A stretch of DNA of 48,460 nucleotides, taken from contig JAKEGM010000039.1 in assembly GCA_022615575.1 (NCBI GenBank), positions 1 to 48,460 on the forward strand, written 5' to 3'. This document shows, piece by piece, positions 36,218 to 46,140 of the stretch. The notes under the pieces were generated by a model that made no database searches, had not been told where the DNA came from, and saw only the letters and a program-made list of their open reading frames with translations. Within the stretch, counting starts at the first letter, position 1; every line of letters begins with the position of its first letter. Source of the DNA: Planctomycetales bacterium (lineage in GTDB: Bacteria; Planctomycetota; Phycisphaerae; Sedimentisphaerales; Anaerohalosphaeraceae). Position numbers and translations under genes: made by a program.

Positions 36218-37105
36218 ATGACGCATTCCTTGTCAGCGGCGGATGTGCCGGCTCTGAGCATCACTGCGCGGTGTCTGCCCGAAGCGTGGGAAAAGGCGGT
36301 GATCGCCGTCTGGGAGCAGGGTCTGACGATTAAGACCCAGTATGACAAGCCCGACGACCCGCCCAGCAAAGACGCCACGGTGATGATTACCGTGGCCGAC
36401 CCGTTCAGCGAACCGCGGATTCATAAGAATTTTCCCGGCGGGCCCGAGGAACTGGAGGCCTACCGGCAGGAGGTGGTGGCGGGCATCCATGACCACTGGA
36501 TCGACCCGGCGGCGGGCAAGTGGACCTATACCTATCATGAGCGGCTGTTTGCGTATTCACCGGTGGAGGATATTCGCGACCCGAAAAGTCCCAGGCCGTT
36601 CATTCCAGTAGATCAGATTCAGTATATAATTGATTCCCTTTCGTCATGTACCCACACCCGCCGCTCGCAGGCGATTACCTGGATGCCGACCTGCGACCCC
36701 AAAACCGACGACCCGCCGTGCCTGCAGCGCATCTGGTGCCGCCTGGTGCAGGAGAAGGGAGGGTACGTCCTGAATATGAATACGCATTGGCGCAGCAGGG
36801 ATTTGTATAAGGCGTGGTTCATGAACGCCTACGCATTGACCGACCTGCAGAAAATCATTGCGGAAAAAATCTCCCAAAAACTCGGCCGTCCCGTGCGGGT
36901 TGGGCGGTATGTCGATATAAGCGATTCGCTGCATATTTACGGATCCTATTTTACCAATGCCCAGGTGGAAGTGGATAAAATGAAGAACACCCCGTTTATT
37001 GCCCGTGCGTGGGATTCATCGCATCCGGCGTTTGAGATGATGACGCAGGAAGCCCGGGAAAAGCTCGCGCAGGACCCCGACTGGTACGCCAGGGCGAAAG
37101 GATAA
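36218..37105 (+). CDS. Divergent thymidylate-synthase-like protein
   Basis: RRSQAITWMPTCDPKTDDPPCLQRIWCRLV...LNMNTHWRSRDLYKAWFMNAYALTDLQKIIAEKISQKLGRPVRVGRYVDISDSLHIYGSYF resembles TS motifs (PC-L-Q, RS-D, D-HIY). CGGAGGA RBS before ATG 36218. Confidence 0.72.
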   Translation: MTHSLSAADVPALSITARCLPEAWEKAVIAVWEQGLTIKTQYDKPDDPPSKDATVMITVADPFSEPRIHKNFPGGPEELEAYRQEVVAGIHDHWIDPAAGKWTYTYHERLFAYSPVEDIRDPKSPRPFIPVDQIQYIIDSLSSCTHTRRSQAITWMPTCDPKTDDPPCLQRIWCRLVQEKGGYVLNMNTHWRSRDLYKAWFMNAYALTDLQKIIAEKISQKLGRPVRVGRYVDISDSLHIYGSYFTNAQVEVDKMKNTPFIARAWDSSHPAFEMMTQEAREKLAQDPDWYARAKG

Positions 37106-37111
37106 CATCAA

Positions 37112-38341
37112 ATGACCCGGAATACGTTACGATACCGCGCCGAAATCGGGCTGTTTTGTCTGCTGGCTTCGGCGGCGTGGGCCGAGGCGTGGAATTACCC
37201 GTCGCCGGACCCGGGGCGTGATGTAAGGGACCGTTCATTTTACCAGGCCCCTGCGGAAGAGGGGCTTTTGAAAAACAGCGCCGCCGGATGGCCGCGGAAT
37301 GTCATTTTGCTGATTGGCGACGGCATGGGCCTCAATCACGTCGCGCTGGCGCGGCACAGCAGCGTCGGGGCGGGCGGACGTTTGCACATGGAGCGGCTGC
37401 CGGTCGGCGGGCTGGCGCGAACGTATGCCGCAAACTGCGTAATTACCGATTCGTCCGCGGCGGCGACCGCGCTGGCCTGCGGCATCAAGACCGACAACGG
37501 CAGGGTCGGGATAAGTCCCGATGGGACGGCTTACTGCAGCATTCTGGAACTGCTGGAGAAGAGGGGCTGGCGCACGGGGCTGGTCGCGACTTCGACCATC
37601 AGCCATGCGACGCCGGCGGCCTTTGCCTCGCATGTGGAATCGCGGAGCAATGAAAACGAAATCGCCGCACAGCTGGCGGGCAGCCGGGTCGATGTGCTTT
37701 TCGGCGGCGGACGGAAATACTGGAGCGACGAGCTTTTGGCCCGGGCGGCCGCCGAGGGGTATCAGGTCGTCTGGACGTGCGACCAGCTGCTGGCGCTTGC
37801 GCCCGGACCGGCGGTTGGGCTGTTTGCCGAGGACGGCATGACTACCTTTTCCCCGGAACCGTCGCTGGCCCAAATGACGCAAACGGCGATCCGGCTGCTG
37901 AGTTTTCCCGCTAAAGAGTGGTTTGCCCCAAAGCCGAAATTTTTCCTCATGGTCGAGGGCAGCCAGATTGACTGGGCCGCCCACAACGGCGATACCGACA
38001 CGTGCGTGCGCCAGACGCTGCTGTTTGATATGGCGGTGCGCGAGGCGGTCGAGTTTGCCCGGCGGGACGGGCATACGCTGGTGATTGTTTCCGCCGACCA
38101 CGAAACCGGCGGACTGGTGCTTGAAACCGACGAGGAAGGCCGTCTCGCGGCGGACTGGAATACCAAAAATCACACGGGCGCCGATACGCCGGTTTTTGCC
38201 TTCGGACCCGGCTCGGAAAAATTCGCGGGCACGCTGGACAATACCGACATCCCCAAACGCATCGCCGAACTGACGGGAATTGAACCATTTCCCGTCGTCC
38301 GGCATCAGGTCCCGGCCGAAGAAGCAGCCCAAGTCCGCTGA
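37112..38341 (+). CDS. Alkaline phosphatase
   Basis: NVILLIGDGMGLNHV, ITDSSAAATALACGIKTDNG, MVEGSQIDWAAHNGD, IVSADHETGGLVL. Confidence 0.94.
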   Translation: MTRNTLRYRAEIGLFCLLASAAWAEAWNYPSPDPGRDVRDRSFYQAPAEEGLLKNSAAGWPRNVILLIGDGMGLNHVALARHSSVGAGGRLHMERLPVGGLARTYAANCVITDSSAAATALACGIKTDNGRVGISPDGTAYCSILELLEKRGWRTGLVATSTISHATPAAFASHVESRSNENEIAAQLAGSRVDVLFGGGRKYWSDELLARAAAEGYQVVWTCDQLLALAPGPAVGLFAEDGMTTFSPEPSLAQMTQTAIRLLSFPAKEWFAPKPKFFLMVEGSQIDWAAHNGDTDTCVRQTLLFDMAVREAVEFARRDGHTLVIVSADHETGGLVLETDEEGRLAADWNTKNHTGADTPVFAFGPGSEKFAGTLDNTDIPKRIAELTGIEPFPVVRHQVPAEEAAQVR

Positions 38342-38604
38342 GGAAGGCAAATACCGGCTGCCGTCCGCCGTTTAAAAAAATGGCAGAGCCGAGGTTTTAT
38401 TGGCGATTGTCCGATAAAACCCCGCCTTGTTTAATTGGAACTGTGTCCCCTCGAAAAAAAACGGTTATCGTCGTATCTTTCCGGTTGTCTTCTTGTCAAT
38501 CGCCGGCAATTATGATAAGATAAGGGCAGTGGGGTTGATGAAAGGTTTGCTCGGCGTTTCCAATGGAAGCCCTTGCGAATCGCCGGCAAAACGGAAGGGA
38601 GAAC

Positions 38605-39420
38605 ATGATACTCTGGCTGGAAACAGGCGGGATTTTACTGGTCGCGGCGGCGGGGATTGTCCTGGGCCTTGCGGCATCGCGCATCTCGGTGCGGGCGCGT
38701 TTATTTGCCATGACGGCGGCGTTTGCCGTTGTGGGCCTGATCCTGCTGGCGCGTCAGAGCGGGCTGTGGGATGCCTTCCCCTTCCTGATTCCCATCGCGG
38801 CAAGCCGTTTGCGGTTCACCCTTCTGGCCTTTGCGGTTTCGCTGGGACTGACGGCTCCGCTGGGTCAGCTTCAGCGGTTCATTTCCCGGCTTGTCACCTG
38901 CTCCATTATGAGCGTTTTTATTGTGATTTTGGTCAGCTTGCCGTTTCTGGGACCGGCGATGATCCAGTCCGACCTGTCAGCCGTCCAGACCCGTATCGAT
39001 ATTGACGGTGTCTGCCGCCAGACCCAGCCGTTCACCTGCGGCCCGGCGGCGGCGGTAACCGCCCTCAATCGCCTGGGTGTCCAGGCCGCCGAAGGCGAAC
39101 TTGCGCTGCAATCCCGCACCAGCCCCATCATCGGCACCTCTCCGTGGAATCTCTACCAGACGCTCAAAACCAACTACAAATCCGAAGGCATCAAATGTTC
39201 CTTTCGGCATCTTGCCTCCATTGACCAGCTTCCGCCGGACGCCATCCTGCTGGCGGTTGTGCGCGATGCGATAACCACCGACCATTGCGTGGCCGTCCTG
39301 GGCGTGAATGAAAATACCATTACGGTGGCCGATCCGGTGGCCGGACTGGTCTATATTCCCCGCGACAGCTTCAATCACCTCTGGCGCAACTGCGGCATCC
39401 TCCTCCAGCGGACGCTCTAA
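38605..39420 (+). CDS. Membrane-anchored C39-like cysteine peptidase
   Basis: Several N-terminal hydrophobic helices; TQPFTCGPAAAVTALNRLG, TTDHCVAVLGVNENTITVADPVAG. RBS AAGGGAG upstream. Confidence 0.8.
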   Translation: MILWLETGGILLVAAAGIVLGLAASRISVRARLFAMTAAFAVVGLILLARQSGLWDAFPFLIPIAASRLRFTLLAFAVSLGLTAPLGQLQRFISRLVTCSIMSVFIVILVSLPFLGPAMIQSDLSAVQTRIDIDGVCRQTQPFTCGPAAAVTALNRLGVQAAEGELALQSRTSPIIGTSPWNLYQTLKTNYKSEGIKCSFRHLASIDQLPPDAILLAVVRDAITTDHCVAVLGVNENTITVADPVAGLVYIPRDSFNHLWRNCGILLQRTL

Positions 39421-39460
39421 AAACAGAGACCAGGTTGCACCTGTTCCTGTTTTTAACGAG

Positions 39461-39924
39461 CTATTCCTCAAAAAACCGGTAATGGCTTGGACGCATTCCC
39501 AGCCGCTGGTAGCAGGTTTGGGCGCTGGCGTTGTCTTTTTCCACATACAGGCGAAGCCCGCAGACATCGCTGCGCTGGGCGGCCATTTCTTTGACGGCCT
39601 GGTACAGCCGCCGCAGCGCCCCCCGGCGGCGGTATTCCGGCCGCACATACACGCTCTGAATCCACCAGAAGGCGCCGTTGCGCCAGTCGCTCCACTCCGG
39701 CGTAACCAGCAGCGACCCCGCGACCTGCCCATCCGATTCAGCGACCAGGTAGAAGCCCAGGTGCGGGTTCTCGAAAACGGCACGCACTCCGGCGGCCAAA
39801 ACCTCCGGATCCAATTCGAGCTGTTCGGTTTCGCGGGCCATGCGGAGGTTGAAATCCACCAGGCAGGGGATATCCTGCTGCTGGCCGGGGCGGATGCGGA
39901 TGGAAGTGTCGTTATTCATAACGG

Positions 39925-39928
<4 letters not shown>
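39461..39928 (-). CDS. GNAT-family N-acetyltransferase
   Basis: IQSVYVRPEYRRRGALRRLYQAVKEMA; LYVEKDNASAQTCYQRLGM. Confidence 0.92.
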
Positions 39929-41127
<1,199 letters not shown>

Positions 41128-41411
41128 GAGCGTATATAACCTTTCTGTGTCTATAATATCCGCCGCAGCGTTCAAAGGAAGCCCAAATTATGCCCGCCGG
41201 CGGCGAGTCCGTCAATGCCCAAAAACGGCGAATTGGGAGATGTCCGGAAATTGTTCGAAACAGGGGGCTTGGGGCTGTCATGGTCCGATAAAGATGAGGG
41301 CGGGCGGCATTGATTCTTGAAAAATCGCGATTAAGCCGGCCGGCCAAAACGCCGAAAAAAGACCATCGTGAAGAAACCATTGAAAGCGTGTGAAATCTAA
41401 AGGAGCAGCGT

Positions 41412-42059
41412 TTGGCTTCCAGAAACAATAAACGGGCACTGACGGTTCTTCGGTTTCTGCGTGCCCGTCAGCAGCGTCAGACCGAACAGATTGATATTCT
41501 CTGCCGGGATGTCGTGGCGGCACACCGGGATTTTTCCGTCAAACTGGCTCAATTGAATTTTGTGTCGTCTTTTTACGAAACCCTGCTGGGCTGTGCCGAT
41601 TTGGAAACCCTTTTGGATGCCTCTGTTGACAAGTTCCGGCAAGCGATTGACGGTGCCGATGCCGCGATTTTTCTGCTGGGTGAAAACGGCTTCGATGTCC
41701 ATATTGCCGATTCCGGACTTTTTAACCCGATTGAGAAAGACCAGTTTCAAAACTGGTTCACCCCGCGGCTGGTGAACAACATCAGCCGGATGAACCGCGT
41801 CTGTTCACTGGACCAGCTGCTGCGGATGGGTCTTCAAGGACCGCCGGCGATTATGAAAACGATTTCGGCCGCCGCCGTGCCGTTGGGCCGGATCGGACAG
41901 GGCACTGGATTTGTTTTTGTCTATCGTCCCGCGCACCTGCCCCTTCAGCCGGAGGAGCTGGCGCATGCGGCGGCTGTCAGCATCGGTCTGCGGGAGGCCA
42001 TCGGCTCGTTTAATCTGAAAAACCTGCCTTCCCCCGAAAAAAAAGGACTGTCCGTTTAA
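41412..42059 (+). CDS. GAF-like sensor-domain protein of unknown function
   Basis: TTG start after AAAGGAG; ADLETLLDASVDKFRQAIDGADAAIFLL resembles a GAF/DUF fold. No output domain. Confidence 0.55.
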   Translation: MASRNNKRALTVLRFLRARQQRQTEQIDILCRDVVAAHRDFSVKLAQLNFVSSFYETLLGCADLETLLDASVDKFRQAIDGADAAIFLLGENGFDVHIADSGLFNPIEKDQFQNWFTPRLVNNISRMNRVCSLDQLLRMGLQGPPAIMKTISAAAVPLGRIGQGTGFVFVYRPAHLPLQPEELAHAAAVSIGLREAIGSFNLKNLPSPEKKGLSV

Positions 42060-42105
42060 CCGGTCTTCCCGTGTTTCGTTTTTTTACTGTTCTTGCGAAG
42101 GAATC

Positions 42106-42990
42106 TTATTGGCTCAGCGTTTTTTCGGCGGACTGAACGGTGTTATAAAGCAGCATGGTAATCGTCATGGGGCCGACACCGCCGGGAACCGGGGTAATCA
42201 GGGATGCCTTTTCCTTGACCGCTTCAAAATCCACATCGCCGACCAGCCGGAAGCCGTTTTTCTTTGTTGCATCTTCGACGCGGTTGACGCCCACGTCAAT
42301 GACCACCGCGCCGTCTTTGACCATATCCGCGGTGATGGTATGGGGTCGGCCCGCGGCGGCGATGATGATGTCGGCGCGTTTGCAGTGTTCGGCGATATTT
42401 TTTGTGCGCGTGTGGCAGACGGTAACTGTGGCATTGCCGGTTTTGCTTTTCTGAATGAGCATGTTGGCCAGCGGCTTGCCGACGATGTTGCTTCGCCCGA
42501 CGACCACGACTTCAGCCCCGTCCAGCGTGACCTTGCTGCGAATCAAAAGCTGGATAACGCCGTGGGGCGTGCAGGGCAGGTAGGCGTCCTGACCGACGAC
42601 CATCTTGCCGACGTTGACGGGGTGAAAGCCGTCCACGTCTTTTTTTGGGTCAATCGCTAAAAGCACTTTGTCTTCGTCGATGTGTTTGGGCAGCGGCAAT
42701 TGAACCAGAATCCCGTGAATCTTCGAATTTTTATTGAGTTTATCTACCAGCGCCAGCAAGTCCTTGTCGCTGGTGTCGGCGGGCAGGCGATTGTCGTCGC
42801 TGTAGATGCCGATTTCCTCGCAGGCCTTTTCTTTGGCGGTCACATACGATTTGGAGGCCGGGTCATCGCCGACCAGAACTACCGCCAGGCCGGGCGTTAC
42901 ACCTTTGGTTTTAAGCCGGGCGACCTTTTCCTTCAATTCGTCCCGCATCTGAGCGGCGACCTGTTTTCCGTCAATAATTTTTGCCGTCAT
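42106..42990 (-). CDS. folD: Bifunctional methylenetetrahydrofolate dehydrogenase/cyclohydrolase
   Basis: [68 protein letters not shown]. Confidence 0.96.
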   Translation of the reverse strand: MTAKIIDGKQVAAQMRDELKEKVARLKTKGVTPGLAVVLVGDDPASKSYVTAKEKACEEIGIYSDDNRLPADTSDKDLLALVDKLNKNSKIHGILVQLPLPKHIDEDKVLLAIDPKKDVDGFHPVNVGKMVVGQDAYLPCTPHGVIQLLIRSKVTLDGAEVVVVGRSNIVGKPLANMLIQKSKTGNATVTVCHTRTKNIAEHCKRADIIIAAAGRPHTITADMVKDGAVVIDVGVNRVEDATKKNGFRLVGDVDFEAVKEKASLITPVPGGVGPMTITMLLYNTVQSAEKTLSQ

Positions 42991-43084
42991 TGATACTCCA
43001 GAAGTCAGAAGACAGTATTCAGAATACAGAAAATAAAACTAAGAATTTATTGTAAAGTTTTCCGTCGGTTTGGCAAGCATGCAA

Positions 43085-44851
43085 TCAGAACATTCCTGTT
43101 ACCTTGCCGGTCTTGACGTCCACGTCGATTCGCCGATACGCCGGATCAGAGCCGGTTCCCGGCATCAGTTTGATGTCGCCGGCGATGGGAACGACATAGC
43201 CGGCGCCTTCGTAAACCATCACATCGCGTATCGGCAGTTCCCAGCCGACGGGACGTCCTTTGAGGTCCGGGTCGTGCGACAGCGACAGATGCGTTTTGAC
43301 CATGCAGGTTCCCAACTGCCGCATCTGCGGCTCGCTGTCGATTTTTCGGATCTTCGCCAACGCTTTTTCGGTATAAACAACGCCTTTGGCGCCGTAAATT
43401 TCTGTGGCAATCTTTTCGATGCGTTCTTTGTGCGGCATTTCCAGATTGTACAGATACCGGAAGTCCTTTTCCTCCTGTGCGGCGGCGGCCACTTTTTCGG
43501 CCAGTTCGACAGCGCCCTGGCCGCCTTTGAGCCAATGGTCGGACAGGGCCGCTTCTGCGCCGTATTTTTCCGTAATCCGCTTGACGAATGTTATTTCGGC
43601 TTCGGTGTCTGTGTGGAATTTATTGATGCAGACGATAGGCCGGATGCCGGATTTGCGGACGATGTCGATATGGGCAATCAGGTTTTCGCAGCCCTTTTCG
43701 AGCAGGTCAAGGTTTTCTTTCGTGTACTCTTCAGCAAGCGGTTTTCCGGGTTTCACCGTGGGACCGCCGCCGTGCATTTTCAACGCGCGAATCGTGGCGA
43801 CGATGACGACCGCATGGGGCCTGAGGCCCGACATGCGGCACTTGAGGTTCCAGAATTTTTCAAATCCGATATCCGCCGCAAAGCCGCTTTCCGTCACCAC
43901 ATAATCGCTCAGCTTGGTGGCAACCAGGTCGGCGATAATGCTGCTTTGGCCGATGGCGATGTTGGCGAACGGTCCGGCGTGCACAAGAATCGGCTGGCCT
44001 TCGATGGTCTGGACGAGATTGGGATTGAGCGCATCGACCATCCATGCGGTCATTGCGCCGTCGACCTCCAGGTTGCGGGTGGTGATTTCATTGCCGTTTT
44101 TGTCGTAGGCGACAACGATTTTGGCCATACGCTCCCGCAGGTCCCGCAGGTTTTTCGCTACCGCCAGAATGGCCATCACCTCGCTGGAAACGGAAATCTG
44201 GGCGCCGGATTCCATTTCAAAACCGTCCATCTTGCCGCCTTTGCCGATGGTTATATTTCGCAGCGACTGAGCGCAATAATCAATCGCCCATTTGATCTGG
44301 ACATTGTTGGGGTCGATATTGAGGCGTTTGAGGCCGATTTGGGCCAGCCGGTCGTCATCGTAGTTGTGTTCGTGCTGCATCCGGGCGGTCAGGGCAACCA
44401 TGGCCAGATTGTGAGCGTTTGTGACGCATTCGATATCGCCGGTCAGGCGGATTGAAAAGGGAACCATGGGGATACACTGCGACAATCCTCCGCCGGCCGC
44501 AGACCCCTTGATGTTGAATGTCGGGCCGCCGCTGGGCTGGCGGATGCATCCGCAGACCCGTTTGCCCAATTTTCCAAGGCCCTGCACCAGGCCGATGGTG
44601 GTGGTTGTTTTTCCCTCACCAAACGGGGTTGGGGTAATGGCCGTAACGTCGATGTACCGGCCGGTGGGGGCATAGCGAAGCCGGTCGAGGATTTTGGCAT
44701 AGTCCAGTTTGGCCAGTTTTTCGCCCATCGGCAGCAGTTCGCCGTAAGCCAGCCCTAGGTCGCGGGCAAGCTGGTAGAGGGGTTTCATGTTCTCTTCGGC
44801 GGCTTCGGCAATCTGCCAGTCCTTCATTGTTACAGGGTCCAGTTTTGGCAT
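43085..44851 (-). CDS. fhs: Formate--tetrahydrofolate ligase
   Basis: [45 protein letters not shown] (CIRQPSGGP); [11 protein letters not shown]. Likely start MPKLDPVTM at 44851. Confidence 0.95.
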   Translation of the reverse strand: MPKLDPVTMKDWQIAEAAEENMKPLYQLARDLGLAYGELLPMGEKLAKLDYAKILDRLRYAPTGRYIDVTAITPTPFGEGKTTTTIGLVQGLGKLGKRVCGCIRQPSGGPTFNIKGSAAGGGLSQCIPMVPFSIRLTGDIECVTNAHNLAMVALTARMQHEHNYDDDRLAQIGLKRLNIDPNNVQIKWAIDYCAQSLRNITIGKGGKMDGFEMESGAQISVSSEVMAILAVAKNLRDLRERMAKIVVAYDKNGNEITTRNLEVDGAMTAWMVDALNPNLVQTIEGQPILVHAGPFANIAIGQSSIIADLVATKLSDYVVTESGFAADIGFEKFWNLKCRMSGLRPHAVVIVATIRALKMHGGGPTVKPGKPLAEEYTKENLDLLEKGCENLIAHIDIVRKSGIRPIVCINKFHTDTEAEITFVKRITEKYGAEAALSDHWLKGGQGAVELAEKVAAAAQEEKDFRYLYNLEMPHKERIEKIATEIYGAKGVVYTEKALAKIRKIDSEPQMRQLGTCMVKTHLSLSHDPDLKGRPVGWELPIRDVMVYEGAGYVVPIAGDIKLMPGTGSDPAYRRIDVDVKTGKVTGMF

Positions 44852-45130
44852 TTTTATGTCCCGTTTCTTAAATAATTTCAAATTCACAATCCAGCCGGTA
44901 AAACTGGGCTTAGTATGACAGGTTTTCGCCTTACGGGCTATATCTGGATGAATATTTTTTAGTACTATCCTGCTTTTTCGGGTGTTTTTTGCGGAAACAG
45001 GATAAGATTTTTAAAAAGAGGCCGCCGTCAAACGTATTTCCCTGAAAAAAGTTGTATTCGTAAGATGTTGTTTTTAAGGAGGTTATAAAAAATATCCGCG
45101 TGCACCGAATGGTTTTTTTGCGGAAAAAGC

Positions 45131-45158
45131 TTGACAAACCCGATTCTTCCGATAGAAT
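45131..45158 (+). promoter_or_regulatory. Sigma70-like promoter for the PEP-CTERM gene
   Basis: TTGACA (45131-45136), 16-bp spacer, TAGAAT (45153-45158). Confidence 0.75.
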
Positions 45159-45186
45159 GAGCGTTAATGAGTAACCATCTGGAGGA

Positions 45187-45243
45187 GAGGTGAGACACCT
45201 CAAGTTTTCCCTCTCAAACGGAAAGAACGTTTTATTGGAGGTG
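45187..45243 (+). promoter_or_regulatory. Leader with GAGGTG/CACCTC hairpin and competing pairing to the Shine-Dalgarno
   Basis: GAGGTG 45187-45192, CACCTC 45196-45201, GAGGTG(SD) 45238-45243. Confidence 0.55.
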
Positions 45244-45247
45244 CAGG

Positions 45248-45787
45248 ATGAGAAAGATTGGTTTGTTAGTCGCAATTCTTGGGGTGTGCGCAGTCGCGCA
45301 AGCAGGGGTGTTCCTCGATGTTGTCTGTTCAAATCCCAACGATCCGACCTTTGATGCAACCCACACGTGGGGTTTTGTTCCGGAACAGCAATTGGTTTGG
45401 CTGCAGGAACAATATCTTATTGTGGGACCGGACAGTGTTTATGTCAGCGGTGTAACAGAAGGCGACCCTGATCTGACGATGACGAAAGCCGTTACGAACA
45501 GCAATGGTCATGTCTGGACGGCGTATTCGCTGACGCTGGGCGGCAATGCCACCTTTGTCAGCGGTTCGAGCGACCTGCTGCCGATTGTCAGTTACAGCCC
45601 TACTGAGCTTGTTTTCAGCGGCGGAACCGTGGATATTGGCCAGACATTGAATATGTCGTTTGTGGTCAATGTTCCGGTAATCGGGAATTTCCAGTTCTGC
45701 CTGACGCAGTTGGCGATTCCCGAACCGGCGACGATGGTTCTGCTGGGTCTTGGCGGTCTGGCGACGGTGCTTTTCAGGAAGAAATAA
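45248..45787 (+). CDS. PEP-CTERM sorting-domain protein, secreted
   Basis: N-terminal signal peptide MRKIGLLVAILGVCAVAQAG; C-terminal IPEPATMVLLGLGGLATVLFRKK. Confidence 0.95.
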   Translation: MRKIGLLVAILGVCAVAQAGVFLDVVCSNPNDPTFDATHTWGFVPEQQLVWLQEQYLIVGPDSVYVSGVTEGDPDLTMTKAVTNSNGHVWTAYSLTLGGNATFVSGSSDLLPIVSYSPTELVFSGGTVDIGQTLNMSFVVNVPVIGNFQFCLTQLAIPEPATMVLLGLGGLATVLFRKK

Positions 45788-45819
45788 GCAGCCGGCATCA
45801 TTTTGGCTGGTAAAAAATG

Positions 45820-45851
45820 AAAGGGATTCGGTCTCATGACTGAGTCCCTTT
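45820..45851 (+). terminator. Intrinsic terminator after PEP-CTERM gene
   Basis: AAAGGGA-ttcggtctcatgactgag-TCCCTTT stem followed by TTTTTT. Confidence 0.85.
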
Positions 45852-45924
45852 TTTTATGTCGCAAATCCGACAGTGAGGGTCTCTAATGCACCCCTGTTTC
45901 TGACAGGCCGGTTTGGATAGTTTA

Positions 45925-46122
45925 TTACAAGTTCCACGCCCTGGCGAACGCCCTGAAACTGCGGTCGCAGGTCTTCTCTGCCTCCGGCGGAAAACAGCAG
46001 CCGGGCAGTTGTTTGCTCTGCAGGTGGTACCGCAGACACTCGCAGCAGATGCCCTTGCTGCCGCACCCCGGATAGGTGCATTTGCAAAATTCCAGGTTCT
46101 GTTTTTTCCTGCATTCCATCAT
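45925..46122 (-). CDS. Small Cys-rich protein (DUF6485-like)
   Basis: MMECRKKQNLEFCKCTYPGCGSKGICCECLRYHLQSKQLPGCCFPPEAEKTCDRSFRAFARAWNL; Cys spacing C-x-C...C-x(3)-C...CCxxC...CC. Confidence 0.78.
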   Translation of the reverse strand: MMECRKKQNLEFCKCTYPGCGSKGICCECLRYHLQSKQLPGCCFPPEAEKTCDRSFRAFARAWNL

Positions 46123-46140
46123 ACGGCGTTTTTCCTGCGG

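Noticed and set aside
33208-36378. 1056-aa minus-strand ORF in the track
   Set aside because: Only its last 212 codons are real (ribE, start at 33846). The rest is antisense to the well-supported TlpA-like gene at 34066-36195 and has no recognisable domains.
38393-38421. ggttttat...ataaaacc hairpin after the alkaline phosphatase gene as a terminator
   Set aside because: 8-bp AT-rich stem without a clear following T-run; too weak to call.
43070-44455. 461-aa plus-strand ORF
   Set aside because: Antisense to fhs; translation lacks domain-like features. The same reasoning applies to 46909-48258 (antisense pheT), 15944-17236 (antisense yidC) and 27235-28632 (antisense propeller gene).
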